DNA from: Massilia agri
Lineage (GTDB): Bacteria > Pseudomonadota > Gammaproteobacteria > Burkholderiales > Burkholderiaceae_D
Direction: 5' to 3'
NCBI RefSeq assembly: GCF_024753255.1
Contig: NZ_JANUHA010000019.1
Location: forward strand, 1 to 64,000
Length of the DNA stretch: 64,000 bases
Shown piece after piece: positions 1 to 12,027 of the stretch (positions are counted from its first letter, which is position 1; every line of letters starts with the position of its first letter). The translations under genes were made by a program, and so were the position numbers. The notes under the pieces were generated by a model that was not told where the DNA came from, ran no database searches, and saw only the letters and a list, made by a program, of their open reading frames with translations.

Positions 1-197
1 AGCATTGGGTTGGTCTCACACGCACGCCGTAAAGACGCCAAGAAACATCAGTCGCGGCGTGCGACTCCCCTCGAATGGTCGAAATGCCATGTCGCGCTGG
101 CTCAAGCGGAGTGGTCTTGATAGAGTAGCCAGGCTGCAACAAACCGGGCGGCGGGATCCGGCCGCCGATCCAATTCAATAGCAGAGGGGGAATCAGC

Positions 198-2090
198 TTG
201 AAGAAGTTAACTGCCAGTCTCGTCGCCGTTGCACTCCTGACGTCCAGCGTCGCGCCCGTCGCCATTGCCCAGGACTTTGCCAAATTCAGCCCGGAAGCCC
301 AGGACCGGGCGCTCGGGCAGATCGCCACCTCCAGGCAATCCGTGATGGTGCGCATGCGCGATGGCGTGTCCCTGTCGACCGACATCTACATGCCGAAGAA
401 CGCTGCCGGCCGCCTCCCCGTCATCCTCTGGAAAACCCCGTACAACGAGGGCAAGCTGAAAGGCTCGACCATGCGCTACGCGCTCGAGTCGGTCAAGCGC
501 GGCTACGTCTTCATCGTCCAGAACGAACGCGGCCGATATTTCTCGGAAGGCAAATGGGAAATCCTCGGCAATCCGCAGACCGACGGCTACGACACCCTGA
601 GCTGGATCGCCGCGCAATCCTGGTCGAACGGCAAGGTCGGCACCCTGGGCTGCTCTTCCTCGGCCGAATGGCAGCTCGCCCTGGCCGGCCTGAACCACCC
701 GGCCCACGCCGCCATGGTGCCGATGGCTGCCGGCGCCGGCATCGGCAAGGTCGGCCGCTTCCAGGAGCAGGGCAACTGGTACACGGGCGGCGTGCCGCGC
801 AACCTCTTCTTCGTCTGGCTCTACGGCGTCAACAATCCCCTGCGCGCCCAGCTGCCGGCGATCGCCGACGAGAAGATGCGCGCACGCATCGAAGCCTACA
901 ACGACCTCGACCCGGGCAAGCCCAAGGTCGACTGGAACAAGCAGATCAAGCACCTGCCCGTCGACCAGCTGCTGAGCTCGCTCGGCGAACCGGCGGGCAC
1001 CTTCGAAGAGCTGATCAAGCGCAGCCCGGCGGACCCGGCCTGGACCAAGGGCGGCCTCTACCACGAAGGCATGGGCTGGGGCGTGCCGGCGCTGTGGTTC
1101 AACAGCTGGTACGACGTCTCGATCGGCCCGAACCTGGAGCTCTTCAACCACGCGCGCGCCGCCGGCACCGACAAGGAGGCCAGCGCCAATCAGTACGCCG
1201 TGGTCGCCCCGATCCCGCACTGCCAGTTCGCCCGCCTGGGCCCGAACACGACGGTCGGCGAACGCGCGATGGGCGACACCAGCTTCGACGTCGACGGCGC
1301 CGTCTATGGCTGGTTCGACCGCTGGCTCAAGGGCGACACCAAGGCCTTCCCGTCCACCACGCCGCACGTGCGCTACTTCGAAATGGGCGCGAACAAGTGG
1401 CGAAGCGCCGGCACCTGGCCGCCGCAGAACGCCAAGCCGATGCGCCTCTACCTGCGCTCTGCTGGCCGCGCCAATTCCCTGTACGGCGACGGTCGCCTCA
1501 CCAGCGAGGCACCAGGCGCGAACGAAGCGGCCGACCGCTACCGCTACGATCCGATGAACCCGGTGCAGACCGTCGGCGGCGGCGACTGCTGCAACGGCGG
1601 CATCGTGATCCCGGGTGCTTTCGACCAGCGCGGCGTCGAGGCGCGCAACGACGTGCTGGTCTACACCAGCGACCCGCTGCCGAAGCCCGTCAGCGTGGCC
1701 GGCTTCGTGGACGCCGTGCTGAAGGTCTCCTCGAATGCCAGGGACACCGACTTCGCCGTGAAGCTGGTCGACGTGGCGCCCGACGGCACCGCCTGGATCA
1801 TCGGCGACACCATCTTCCGCGCCCGCTACCGCAATGGCTACGACAAGCCGGAAACGCTCAAGGCCGGCGAAGTGGTGACGATCCGCCCGACCCCGATCGC
1901 CACCGCGATCCAGTTCGGCGCCGGCCACCGCATCCGGGTCGAGGTCACCTCGTCGAACTTCCCGAAATTCGTCCGCAACCTGAACACCGGCGGCCAGAAC
2001 GAGAGCGAGAAGACGGGCGTGGTGGCGGACAACGCCCTGCACCACGACAGCGCCAACCAGAGCTATATCGAGCTGCCGGTCGTTCCCTGA
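198..2090 (+). CDS. CocE/NonD family secreted alpha/beta hydrolase
   Basis: The 630-residue product resembles X-Pro dipeptidyl-peptidase/cocaine-esterase-like serine hydrolases. The N-terminus is a Sec signal peptide (two Lys, hydrophobic core, cleavage near AIA-QD at about residues 23-25), so it probably acts in the periplasm or outside the cell. Residues 50-390 form the alpha/beta hydrolase core, with an early RDGVSLSTDIYMP segment and a nucleophile region VGTLGCSSSAEWQ. Residues 410-625 look like the C-terminal jelly-roll domain of the family (VKLVDVAPDG and VEVTSSNFP stretches). The start is TTG at 198, preceded by a GAGGGGG ribosome site; no upstream ATG fits the signal peptide. The family is known to cleave esters or amides, but the substrate cannot be told. 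It stands alone, convergent with the EAL gene seven bases downstream. Confidence 0.88.
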   Translation: MKKLTASLVAVALLTSSVAPVAIAQDFAKFSPEAQDRALGQIATSRQSVMVRMRDGVSLSTDIYMPKNAAGRLPVILWKTPYNEGKLKGSTMRYALESVKRGYVFIVQNERGRYFSEGKWEILGNPQTDGYDTLSWIAAQSWSNGKVGTLGCSSSAEWQLALAGLNHPAHAAMVPMAAGAGIGKVGRFQEQGNWYTGGVPRNLFFVWLYGVNNPLRAQLPAIADEKMRARIEAYNDLDPGKPKVDWNKQIKHLPVDQLLSSLGEPAGTFEELIKRSPADPAWTKGGLYHEGMGWGVPALWFNSWYDVSIGPNLELFNHARAAGTDKEASANQYAVVAPIPHCQFARLGPNTTVGERAMGDTSFDVDGAVYGWFDRWLKGDTKAFPSTTPHVRYFEMGANKWRSAGTWPPQNAKPMRLYLRSAGRANSLYGDGRLTSEAPGANEAADRYRYDPMNPVQTVGGGDCCNGGIVIPGAFDQRGVEARNDVLVYTSDPLPKPVSVAGFVDAVLKVSSNARDTDFAVKLVDVAPDGTAWIIGDTIFRARYRNGYDKPETLKAGEVVTIRPTPIATAIQFGAGHRIRVEVTSSNFPKFVRNLNTGGQNESEKTGVVADNALHHDSANQSYIELPVVP

Positions 2091-2096
2091 CCCGCA

Positions 2097-3689
2097 TCAG
2101 CCGGCCGCGCGCACCGGGCCGCCCTCTCGCGCCGCCTGGTCCTCCAGGTGGCGCACGATCTCCCAGAACGGCATGGGCCGGCCGAACAGCCAGCCCTGCC
2201 CGTACTGCACGCCCTGCCGGCGCAGGTAATCGGCCTGCGCCTGGCTTTCCACCCCTTCCGCGATCATGCGCAGGCCCAGGTCCCTGGCCATGCCGATGAT
2301 GTGTCCCACCACCTGGCTGGTCGGCGCGCCGGTGCCGATCGCCTCGATGAAGCTGCGGTCGATCTTCAGGTAGTCGAGTTCCAGCGACTCCAGGTAGGAC
2401 AGGCTCGAGTAGCCGGTGCCGAAGTCGTCGATCGCCAGCAGGAAGCCGTGGCGGCGCAGCAGGCCGGTGGTCTCGCGCGCCACCACGGGGTCGAGCAGGC
2501 CGCGCTCCGTCACTTCGAGCATCAGGTTCGACTCGCGCGCGCCCATCTGCCTGAGCGCGTGCTGCAGGCTGTCGAGGAAGCCGCCGGCGTGGAAGTCCGC
2601 CGGCGCCACGTTGATCCCGACATGGAAGTCGGGATGGGCGCGCAGGAAGGCCGCCGTATCGGTGCACACGCGCTCCAGCACCAGCTGGGTCAGCTTCACG
2701 ATCAGCCCGTTCTGCTCGGCGAGCGGAATGAAGAGGTCCGGCAGGATGACCTCCCCTTCCGGGCGGCGCCAGCGGACCAGGGCTTCGACGCCGGTCCAGC
2801 GCCCGCTGCGCAGGTCCACGATGGGCTGGTACTCGAGGATGAATTCCTTGCGCCGCAGCGCCGCCTTGAGCGCGACGGGCAGCGACATCTGCAGGCGCGC
2901 CAGGGAGACGATCGCGAAGGTGAGCGCGATGCCGGCCACCAGGCCGACCGGCACCAGGCGCGCGGCCACGTCCCTGGAGCGTCCCTCTAGGTAATGCATC
3001 GGCACCGCGGCGATCCCCGCCACCTGGTAGGCGCGCGAGCGCACCACCGCGATCACGCGGCCGTTTTCCTCGAACACCGCCTCGCGCGCGCCGCCGAGCC
3101 GGGCCGCCCAGCGCGGATCGATGCGGCCGCGTACGCTCACCGGCCGGTCGAATTCCAGGGGCATGACCGCCAGGGCCACGTCCGGCTCGCTCTTGGCGGT
3201 GTCGATCGGCAGCTGCGCATGCAGGATGGCGGCGAAACTGCCGTATTGGAGGACGATGAAGGACTTGTGCGGCGCAAAATGGAAGCCCACCCCGGTCCGG
3301 ACGATGGCGCCGATCGCGCTGCGGTAGGTGGGCGGCCCCAGGTCCAGGGCGCCATTGGCGCCGCCGATCGACGAGCACAGCATGCGGTTGCCCTCGACGT
3401 GGCCGACCGCCTGGATATAGGTCGAGCCCAGGTCGATCTCGCGCATCAGGTCGATCGCGGCCGGCGTGCATGGCGCGTCGCGGAAGGGCGCGAGCCGCTC
3501 GAAGCCCTCGAATACCTGCCTGCCGGTTTCGTCCGCCCGCAGCACCACGTCGCGTGCATAGCCGAGGGCGTGGGCGCTCTCGGCCTTGTAGGCCTGGCGT
3601 TCCGACTCCTCGATGGCGAACCAGATCGGCAGGCCGATCCCGGCCATGGCCACCAGCACGGTCAGTGCGACGGTAAGGGTTTTTTTCAT
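2097..3689 (-). CDS. CSS-motif EAL-domain c-di-GMP phosphodiesterase
   Basis: This 530-residue membrane protein has an N-terminal TM helix (about residues 5-26), a periplasmic domain, a second TM helix near residue 235 and a C-terminal cytoplasmic EAL domain. The periplasmic part carries Cys74 and a Cys105-Ser-Ser triplet, the pattern of CSS-motif phosphodiesterases, in which a disulfide state controls activity. The EAL residues are present: VEALVRW, INVAPADF, LEVTERG, DDFGTGYSSL and LKIDRSFI. It is therefore expected to hydrolyse c-di-GMP. The start at 3689 is chosen over a longer frame because AGGGAG lies just upstream and the TM helix follows directly. It is divergent from the branched-chain oxoacid dehydrogenase operon. 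Redox control is known for the family and inferred here. Confidence 0.9.
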   Translation of the reverse strand: MKKTLTVALTVLVAMAGIGLPIWFAIEESERQAYKAESAHALGYARDVVLRADETGRQVFEGFERLAPFRDAPCTPAAIDLMREIDLGSTYIQAVGHVEGNRMLCSSIGGANGALDLGPPTYRSAIGAIVRTGVGFHFAPHKSFIVLQYGSFAAILHAQLPIDTAKSEPDVALAVMPLEFDRPVSVRGRIDPRWAARLGGAREAVFEENGRVIAVVRSRAYQVAGIAAVPMHYLEGRSRDVAARLVPVGLVAGIALTFAIVSLARLQMSLPVALKAALRRKEFILEYQPIVDLRSGRWTGVEALVRWRRPEGEVILPDLFIPLAEQNGLIVKLTQLVLERVCTDTAAFLRAHPDFHVGINVAPADFHAGGFLDSLQHALRQMGARESNLMLEVTERGLLDPVVARETTGLLRRHGFLLAIDDFGTGYSSLSYLESLELDYLKIDRSFIEAIGTGAPTSQVVGHIIGMARDLGLRMIAEGVESQAQADYLRRQGVQYGQGWLFGRPMPFWEIVRHLEDQAAREGGPVRAAG

Positions 3690-3711
3690 GGCTCCCTGCG
3701 GATCGGCATGA

Positions 3712-6203
<2,492 letters not shown>

Positions 6204-6207
6204 GAGA

Positions 6208-7554
6208 ATGGGCATTCACGTCATCAAGATGCCGGACCTCGGCGAAGGCATCGCCGAAGTGGAAGTAGTGGCCTGGCACGTGCAGCCGGGCGACACGGTC
6301 AAGGAAGACCAGGTACTGGCCGATGTCATGACCGACAAGGCGACCGTCGAGATTCCCTCGCCGGTAGCGGGCGTCATCACCTCGCTGGGCGGGGCGGTCG
6401 GCCAGTCGCTGGCCGTGGGCGCGGAACTGATCCGCCTGGAAGTCGAAGGCGCCGGTAATTTCTCGGGCGAGAAAGCGAAGCAGGAGCCGGTCAAGTCGGC
6501 GGCGGCCACTGCGCCCGCCGAGGAAGTGGGCGATCCGCAGCTGGAAGCCGTGGCTGCCGCCGAAGTTGGCTCGGCGGCGCAGGCGGCGGTCTCGGCGCCG
6601 CCAAAAGCGCCGGCCAAGCCGGCTCCGGTCTCGCGTGCACCCCAGCATACGCCCGCTCCGATGCGCGGCGAAGGCGAGAAGCCCTTGGCCGCGCCGGCCG
6701 TGCGCCATCGCGCCTGGGACCTCGGGATCGAGCTGCAGTTCGTGCATGGCTCGGGTCCTGCCGGCCGCATCACCCACGCCGACCTGGACGCGCACGTCTC
6801 GGGCCGCCGCGGCGGCGGCCAGGGCGGCGGCGCGGACAAGCGCTACGCCAAGCTCGAGGGCGAACACGCGGCGCCGGTGATCGGCCTGCGCCGCAAGATC
6901 GCCGAGAAGATGCAGGAAGCCAAGCGCAACATCCCGCACTTCACCTATGTCGAAGAGATCGACGTCACCGAGCTGGAAGCCCTGCGCGCCCAGCTCAATG
7001 CGCGCTACGGCGCCGAGCGCGGCAAGCTGACCTTCCTGCCGCTCCTGATGCGCGCGGTGGTGCTGTCGCTGCGCGCCTACCCGATGATGAACGCGCGCTT
7101 CGACGACGACAACAACCTGCTCACCACCTACGACCCGGTCCACCTGGGCATCGCCGCCCAGACCGACGCCGGCCTGATGGTGCCGGTGGTGCGCCATGCC
7201 GAGTCGCTCGACCCGTGGGCGGCCGCGCTCGAGGTGGCGCGCCTGGCCGATGCGGCGCGCAGCGGGAAGGCGACGCGCGACGAGCTGACGGGTTCGACCA
7301 TCACCATCACCAGCCTGGGACCGCTGGGCGGCATCGTTACCACCCCGGTCATCAACCGTCCGGAAGTGGCGATCATCGGCACCAACCGCATCGTCGACCG
7401 TCCGGTGATCAGGGACGGCGCCATGGTGGCGCGCAAGATGATGAACCTGTCGTCCTCGTTCGACCATCGGGTCATCGACGGCCAGGTGGCGGCCAAGTTC
7501 ATCCAGACGATCCGCGGCTACCTCGAAGCCCCGGCGACCATCTTCGTGGAGTAA
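6208..7554 (+). CDS. bkdB: Branched-chain 2-oxoacid dehydrogenase E2 (lipoamide acyltransferase)
   Basis: The 448-residue core subunit transfers the acyl group from E1 to CoA. Domains in order: one lipoyl domain (residues 1-80) with the modified Lys in MTDKATVEI; a flexible Ala/Pro-rich linker; a peripheral subunit-binding domain (about 160-200, AVRHRAWDLGIEL to GRITHADLDAHV); and the acyltransferase domain with the catalytic FDHRVIDG motif near the C-terminus. Start at 6208, after a GGAGGG sequence at the end of the E1 beta gene. The single lipoyl domain and the gene order match branched-chain complexes rather than a multi-lipoyl pyruvate complex. Confidence 0.95.
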   Translation: MGIHVIKMPDLGEGIAEVEVVAWHVQPGDTVKEDQVLADVMTDKATVEIPSPVAGVITSLGGAVGQSLAVGAELIRLEVEGAGNFSGEKAKQEPVKSAAATAPAEEVGDPQLEAVAAAEVGSAAQAAVSAPPKAPAKPAPVSRAPQHTPAPMRGEGEKPLAAPAVRHRAWDLGIELQFVHGSGPAGRITHADLDAHVSGRRGGGQGGGADKRYAKLEGEHAAPVIGLRRKIAEKMQEAKRNIPHFTYVEEIDVTELEALRAQLNARYGAERGKLTFLPLLMRAVVLSLRAYPMMNARFDDDNNLLTTYDPVHLGIAAQTDAGLMVPVVRHAESLDPWAAALEVARLADAARSGKATRDELTGSTITITSLGPLGGIVTTPVINRPEVAIIGTNRIVDRPVIRDGAMVARKMMNLSSSFDHRVIDGQVAAKFIQTIRGYLEAPATIFVE

Positions 7555-8964
<1,410 letters not shown>

Positions 8965-8982
8965 GCCGTCCCTGGACAGCCA

Positions 8983-9007
8983 AGCCGCCCTCGGGGCGGC
9001 TTTTTTT
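8983..9007 (+). terminator. Rho-independent terminator of the bkd operon
   Basis: A perfect 8-bp stem (AGCCGCCC at 8983-8990, GGGCGGCT at 8994-9001) with a three-base loop is followed by a T run at 9001-9007. The insertion sequence starts at 9010, so the last T residues are part of its target duplication. Confidence 0.9.
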
Positions 9008-9009
9008 AT
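9002..9009. repeat. Target-site duplication, left copy
   Basis: TTTTTTAT directly left of the left terminal repeat; the identical right copy is at 10086-10093. The target was the T-tract of the bkd terminator. Confidence 0.93.
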
Positions 9010-10085
9010 GGCTGTGTTCGCGTTAATTATGCTCTCGCAGCTGCCTTCACGATGCTTGTCGTACCGCAGAACACAGCCACTGCGCTGGCGTACGCAACGC
9101 TTGCGCGTCCAGTAATCGCCGCCATCCCGAATAGTTCACGAGGTAGCGGCTGGCCACACCCTTGAAGCGCACGAGCCAACCCTTGAAGCGGCTGTGCCAG
9201 CCATTCACGTTCTGGATGTGGATCGCGCCGCGTGCGCGCCGCCCGGCCCGGACATTGACGGGCTCGTGCGTGATCCCGGCGTCGGCGGCAAACCGGACAT
9301 AAGCTGCGGCGCCATCGCTGATGAGCAGCCCGTCGTGGGGCAGTACCGGCCGCAGGCAGCTGCGTAGTTGCGGCGCGGTCACGGGACCCCGTCCCGTATG
9401 AAAATCCAGCGTCGCACCACTGCGGTCGCGCGCCACCAGCAGGCAATCATGCTCGCGGTTGATGCCGCGCCGACGGGCAAGGCCACCGCGCTTTCTCGGC
9501 GGGCGCGTCACGCTGCGCGACCCCTTTTGCGATTCCAGCCGGTAGGTTTCGTCGGCCTCGACGATTGCCGACAGGATAGCCGGGCGGTGGCGCGCGGCGC
9601 CAGGCGCGAACCGGTGGCGCCAGCGAAAGCTGGTGGTGCGATGCACGCCGGTGGCAAGCGCCGCGTCGCGCACGGTCCGCGATTCCAGCAAGCACTGGAT
9701 ATAGGGCAGCCAGCACTCGCGCTTGCGCAGCCGGGCCAGTGGCGTGCCGGTCAGGGCATTGAAGGAACGGCGGCAAGCCAGGCAGCGAAAGCGCTGCAGT
9801 CCGCTGGCAAAGCCACACCGGTGCAGGCGAGCGCAAGCGCAATGCGGACATGGCCGGCCTGCCGCGGCCGCTTCGATGAGCGCCAGGCACTCGGCCGGGT
9901 CGCGGATGCTGTCGACCCACTCGCGCAGGCGGGCCAGATCGGTGCTGGACAGTGGCGCTGCGGACAGGCAGGCGAACAATTCGTCGAAGCTCAGGCTTTG
10001 CATCGTCACTCCGGATGAGTTAACGCGACGATGCGTAAGACTTCGACAACACAATTTGGTTCACCTAACGATCGCGAACACAGCC
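9010..10085 (-). mobile_element. IS1595-family (ISXO2-like) insertion sequence, complete
   Basis: The 1076-bp element has perfect 13-bp terminal inverted repeats (GGCTGTGTTCGCG at 9010-9022 and its complement at 10073-10085), one transposase gene on the minus strand, and a perfect 8-bp target duplication TTTTTTAT at 9002-9009 and 10086-10093. GG ends, an 8-bp AT-rich duplication and a single zinc-ribbon DDE transposase are the marks of IS1595. The intact ends, duplication and reading frame suggest a recent insertion that may still be active. Confidence 0.95.
9047..10003 (-). CDS. IS1595-family transposase
   Basis: This 318-residue transposase has an N-terminal four-Cys zinc ribbon (CPHC ... 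CLAC) followed by a Cys/His-rich helix-turn-helix region with VHRTTSFRWRHRF, then the catalytic core. Core landmarks are VEADETY (first Asp), LLISDGAAAY (second Asp) and HIQNVNGWHSRFKGWL, the Asn-containing third motif typical of IS1595. ATG at 10003 is preceded by GGAG and is preferred over an upstream start. The frame is intact. It fills most of the element between the two terminal repeats. Confidence 0.93.
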   Translation of the reverse strand: MQSLSFDELFACLSAAPLSSTDLARLREWVDSIRDPAECLALIEAAAAGRPCPHCACARLHRCGFASGLQRFRCLACRRSFNALTGTPLARLRKRECWLPYIQCLLESRTVRDAALATGVHRTTSFRWRHRFAPGAARHRPAILSAIVEADETYRLESQKGSRSVTRPPRKRGGLARRRGINREHDCLLVARDRSGATLDFHTGRGPVTAPQLRSCLRPVLPHDGLLISDGAAAYVRFAADAGITHEPVNVRAGRRARGAIHIQNVNGWHSRFKGWLVRFKGVASRYLVNYSGWRRLLDAQALRTPAQWLCSAVRQAS

Positions 10086-10093
10086 TTTTTTAT
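10086..10093. repeat. Target-site duplication, right copy
   Basis: TTTTTTAT directly right of the right terminal repeat, identical to 9002-9009. Confidence 0.93.
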
Positions 10094-10272
10094 GGCTGGG
10101 TGTATGCATCCATATGCCAGATTGGCTTACACGGCGAAGGTCCTATGCATACATTGTTACATCTCCAAACAATATTTGCACTTTGTTCTCTGGTGCAAAA
10201 TATGTCCCACATGCAATAATCCGCCCGTGTTCGGGAATCAACCCCAGCACACTAGAGACCAAAGGTAAAACA

Positions 10273-10761
10273 ATGTTCAAGAAAATCGCAGCCGCTGCTG
10301 CCCTGCTCATCGCCTCCTCCGCCGCCTTCGCCGCGGACGCCAATACCTTCTACGCCGGTGCAGACCTCGGCAAGACCCGCATCGCCGGTGACAAGGAAAC
10401 CAGCTACGGCGCCTTCGCCGGCTACAACCTGACCCAGGCCTTCGCCGTCGAAGCCGGCTACCGCCGCCTGGGCGAACGCGACAACTACGGCTTCAAGGCC
10501 AGCGGCGACGCCTATACCCTGTCGGGCATCGCCAGCATGCCGGTCGGCGAAAGCTTCAGCGTCTTCGGCCGCCTCGGCGTGAGCGCCGTGGAAGGCAAGC
10601 TCCGCAGCGGTGACTTCGAGGACAGCAACACCACGACCCGCGCCGTGATCGGCGCCGGCGTCGGCTATGCCTTCACGCCGAAAATCTCGGGCCGCGTCGA
10701 ATTCCAGAAGACCGGCAGCGGCATCCGCAACCTGAGCGCTGGCCTGGCCTACCAGTTCTAA
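10273..10761 (+). CDS. Small outer-membrane beta-barrel protein (tandem copy 1)
   Basis: The 162-residue product has a Sec signal peptide (MFKKIAAAAALLIASSAAFA) and a body of alternating amphipathic strands ending in the terminal motif GLAYQF, with the C-terminal Phe recognised by the BAM machinery. Repeated elements such as FYAGADLG, YGAFAGYNLTQAFAVEAGYRRLG and ISGRVEFQKTGS fit an eight-stranded OmpA/OmpW-like porin-fold protein. ATG at 10273 lies after AAAGGTAAAACA; the longer open frame lacks a signal peptide. It is the first of three related genes in tandem. A GCAATAAT box at 10213-10220 is shared with the promoter of copy 3. Function beyond an outer-membrane barrel is unknown. Confidence 0.85.
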   Translation: MFKKIAAAAALLIASSAAFAADANTFYAGADLGKTRIAGDKETSYGAFAGYNLTQAFAVEAGYRRLGERDNYGFKASGDAYTLSGIASMPVGESFSVFGRLGVSAVEGKLRSGDFEDSNTTTRAVIGAGVGYAFTPKISGRVEFQKTGSGIRNLSAGLAYQF

Positions 10762-10793
10762 GCGCAAGCACTCCAGACACCAAAGGTTAGAAT

Positions 10794-11291
10794 ATGTTCA
10801 AGAAAACCACAGCCGCTGCTGCCCTGCTCATCGCCTCTTCCGCTGCCTTCGCCGGCCAGCCGAACACCTTCTACGCCGGCGCCGATGCCGGTGTCACCCG
10901 CGCCAGCAATGCCTGGGACGGCAGCAAGACCAGCTACGGCGTGTTCGCCGGCTACAACCTGAACGAGACCTTCGCGGTCGAAGCGGGCTACCGCCGCCTG
11001 GCCAGGCACAAGGCCTACAACGCCCGCGGCACCGTCGACCAGACCGCCGTCTCCCTGGTCGCGAGCATGCCTATCGGCGAGGGCTTCAGTGTGTTCGGCC
11101 GCGCCGGCGTGAGCGTCACCGACGAAAAGGTGCGTTTCACGGGCGGTCGCTACGACAACTCGCCGACCCGCGCCGTGATCGGCGTCGGTGCGGGCTACGC
11201 CTTCACCCCGAAGATCTCGGGCCGCGTCGAGTTCCAGAAGACCGGCAGCGACATCCGCAACCTGAGCGCGGGCGTCTCCTACCAGTTCTAA
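10794..11291 (+). CDS. Small outer-membrane beta-barrel protein (tandem copy 2)
   Basis: This 165-residue paralogue of the preceding gene has a signal peptide nearly identical at DNA and protein level (MFKKTTAAAALLIASSAAFA) and the same ending ISGRVEFQKTGSDIRNLSAG..YQF. The body differs mainly in the loop-like segments (NAWDGSKTS, RHKAYNARGTVDQ, RFTGGRYDNS), as expected for surface loops. It starts 32 bases after copy 1 with the same CACCAAAGGT leader, so the unit including the ribosome site was duplicated. Probably co-transcribed with copy 1. A large inverted repeat follows the stop. Confidence 0.85.
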   Translation: MFKKTTAAAALLIASSAAFAGQPNTFYAGADAGVTRASNAWDGSKTSYGVFAGYNLNETFAVEAGYRRLARHKAYNARGTVDQTAVSLVASMPIGEGFSVFGRAGVSVTDEKVRFTGGRYDNSPTRAVIGVGAGYAFTPKISGRVEFQKTGSDIRNLSAGVSYQF

Positions 11292-11303
11292 GCTCCTGCA
11301 GGG

Positions 11304-11362
11304 ATTCGGCTTTGCTCGACTTTCGCGTTATGTATGACGCATAAAGATGAGCAAAGCCGAAT
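11304..11362. repeat. Perfect 14-bp inverted repeat after OMP copy 2
   Basis: ATTCGGCTTTGCTC at 11304-11317 and its exact complement at 11349-11362 flank a 31-base loop that itself contains a GCGT/ACGC pair. There is no T-run after it, so it is not a standard terminator. It may act as an mRNA-stabilising 3' structure or a weak terminator between copies 2 and 3. Confidence 0.75.
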
Positions 11363-11393
11363 AATGTATGCTCCTGCGAACGTAAGGCCGAAT

Positions 11394-11422
11394 TTGCTAA
11401 TTTGTTGGCGCTGTGCAATAAT
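11394..11422 (+). promoter_or_regulatory. Putative sigma70 promoter of OMP copy 3
   Basis: TTGCTA (11394-11399), a 17-bp spacer and AATAAT (11417-11422) lie 50 bases before the copy 3 start. The GCAATAATC(G/C) stretch is also found upstream of copy 1. Confidence 0.5.
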
Positions 11423-11472
11423 CGCGCCCCCGCGACACACCGCGGGCATAACAACATAGAAAAGGCTTTACC

Positions 11473-11979
11473 ATGATCAAGCACATCGCAGCTGCCGCAG
11501 CCCTGCTGGCCGCATCCTCCGCATTCGCCGCCCAGCCAGGTACCCTGTACGCAGGCGTCGACGTCGGCACCACCAAGATGGACGACGTCTCGGGCCGCAG
11601 CACCAGTGCCGGCGCATTCGTCGGCTACAACTTCCACGAGAACCTCGCCATCGAAGCCGGCTACCGCCGCATGGGCGAGTTCGACCTGTACGCCTACGGC
11701 CTGTACAGCGAAGTGGAATTCAAGGCAGCCTCGCTGTCCCTGGTCGGCACCCTGCCGCTGGGCGGCGGCTTCAGCCTGCTGGGCCGCGTCGGCTACAACC
11801 GCCTGGAAGCCGAAGCGAAGGTCCGCGGCTACGGCAGCGGCAAGGCCCACGATTCGGGCACCGTGGCCGGCATCGGCGTCGCCTACGCCATCTCCCCGAA
11901 GATCTCGACCCGCGTCGAACTGCAGCGTCCGGGCAGCGACGTGACCAACCTGAGCGTCGGCGTCTCCTACCAGTTCTGA
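11473..11979 (+). CDS. Small outer-membrane beta-barrel protein (tandem copy 3)
   Basis: The 168-residue third paralogue is more divergent. Its signal peptide (MIKHIAAAAALLAASSAFA) is followed by LYAGVDVGTTKMDD, GAFVGYNFHENLAIEAGYRRMGEFD and an ending ISTRVELQRPGSDVTNLSVG..YQF. The same strand pattern and terminal Phe place it in the outer membrane. Unlike copy 2 it has its own promoter-like sequence and is separated by a 181-bp spacer with a large inverted repeat, so its expression can differ from copies 1 and 2. It ends at a strong bidirectional terminator. Confidence 0.85.
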   Translation: MIKHIAAAAALLAASSAFAAQPGTLYAGVDVGTTKMDDVSGRSTSAGAFVGYNFHENLAIEAGYRRMGEFDLYAYGLYSEVEFKAASLSLVGTLPLGGGFSLLGRVGYNRLEAEAKVRGYGSGKAHDSGTVAGIGVAYAISPKISTRVELQRPGSDVTNLSVGVSYQF

Positions 11980-12001
11980 TTCCTTCGAGGCAGATGTGAA
12001 A

Positions 12002-12027
12002 AAGCCCGGCTCGCACCGGGCTTTTTT
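12002..12027. terminator. Bidirectional rho-independent terminator
   Basis: An AAGCCCGG / CCGGGCTT 8-bp stem (12002-12009, 12016-12023) with a six-base loop, a T-run to the right and an A-run to the left. It serves the OMP genes on the plus strand and the tetR gene on the minus strand, whose stop codon starts at 12029. Confidence 0.85.

Noticed and set aside
21-63. CGCACGCCG / CGGCGTGCG inverted repeat near the left edge
   Set aside because: A 9-bp stem without a T-run and without the upstream gene in view; its role cannot be judged.
10101-10153. TGTATGCAT / ATGCATACA inverted repeat between the IS and OMP copy 1
   Set aside because: A 9-bp repeat with a 35-base loop and no clear partner; weak as an operator and not part of the insertion sequence.
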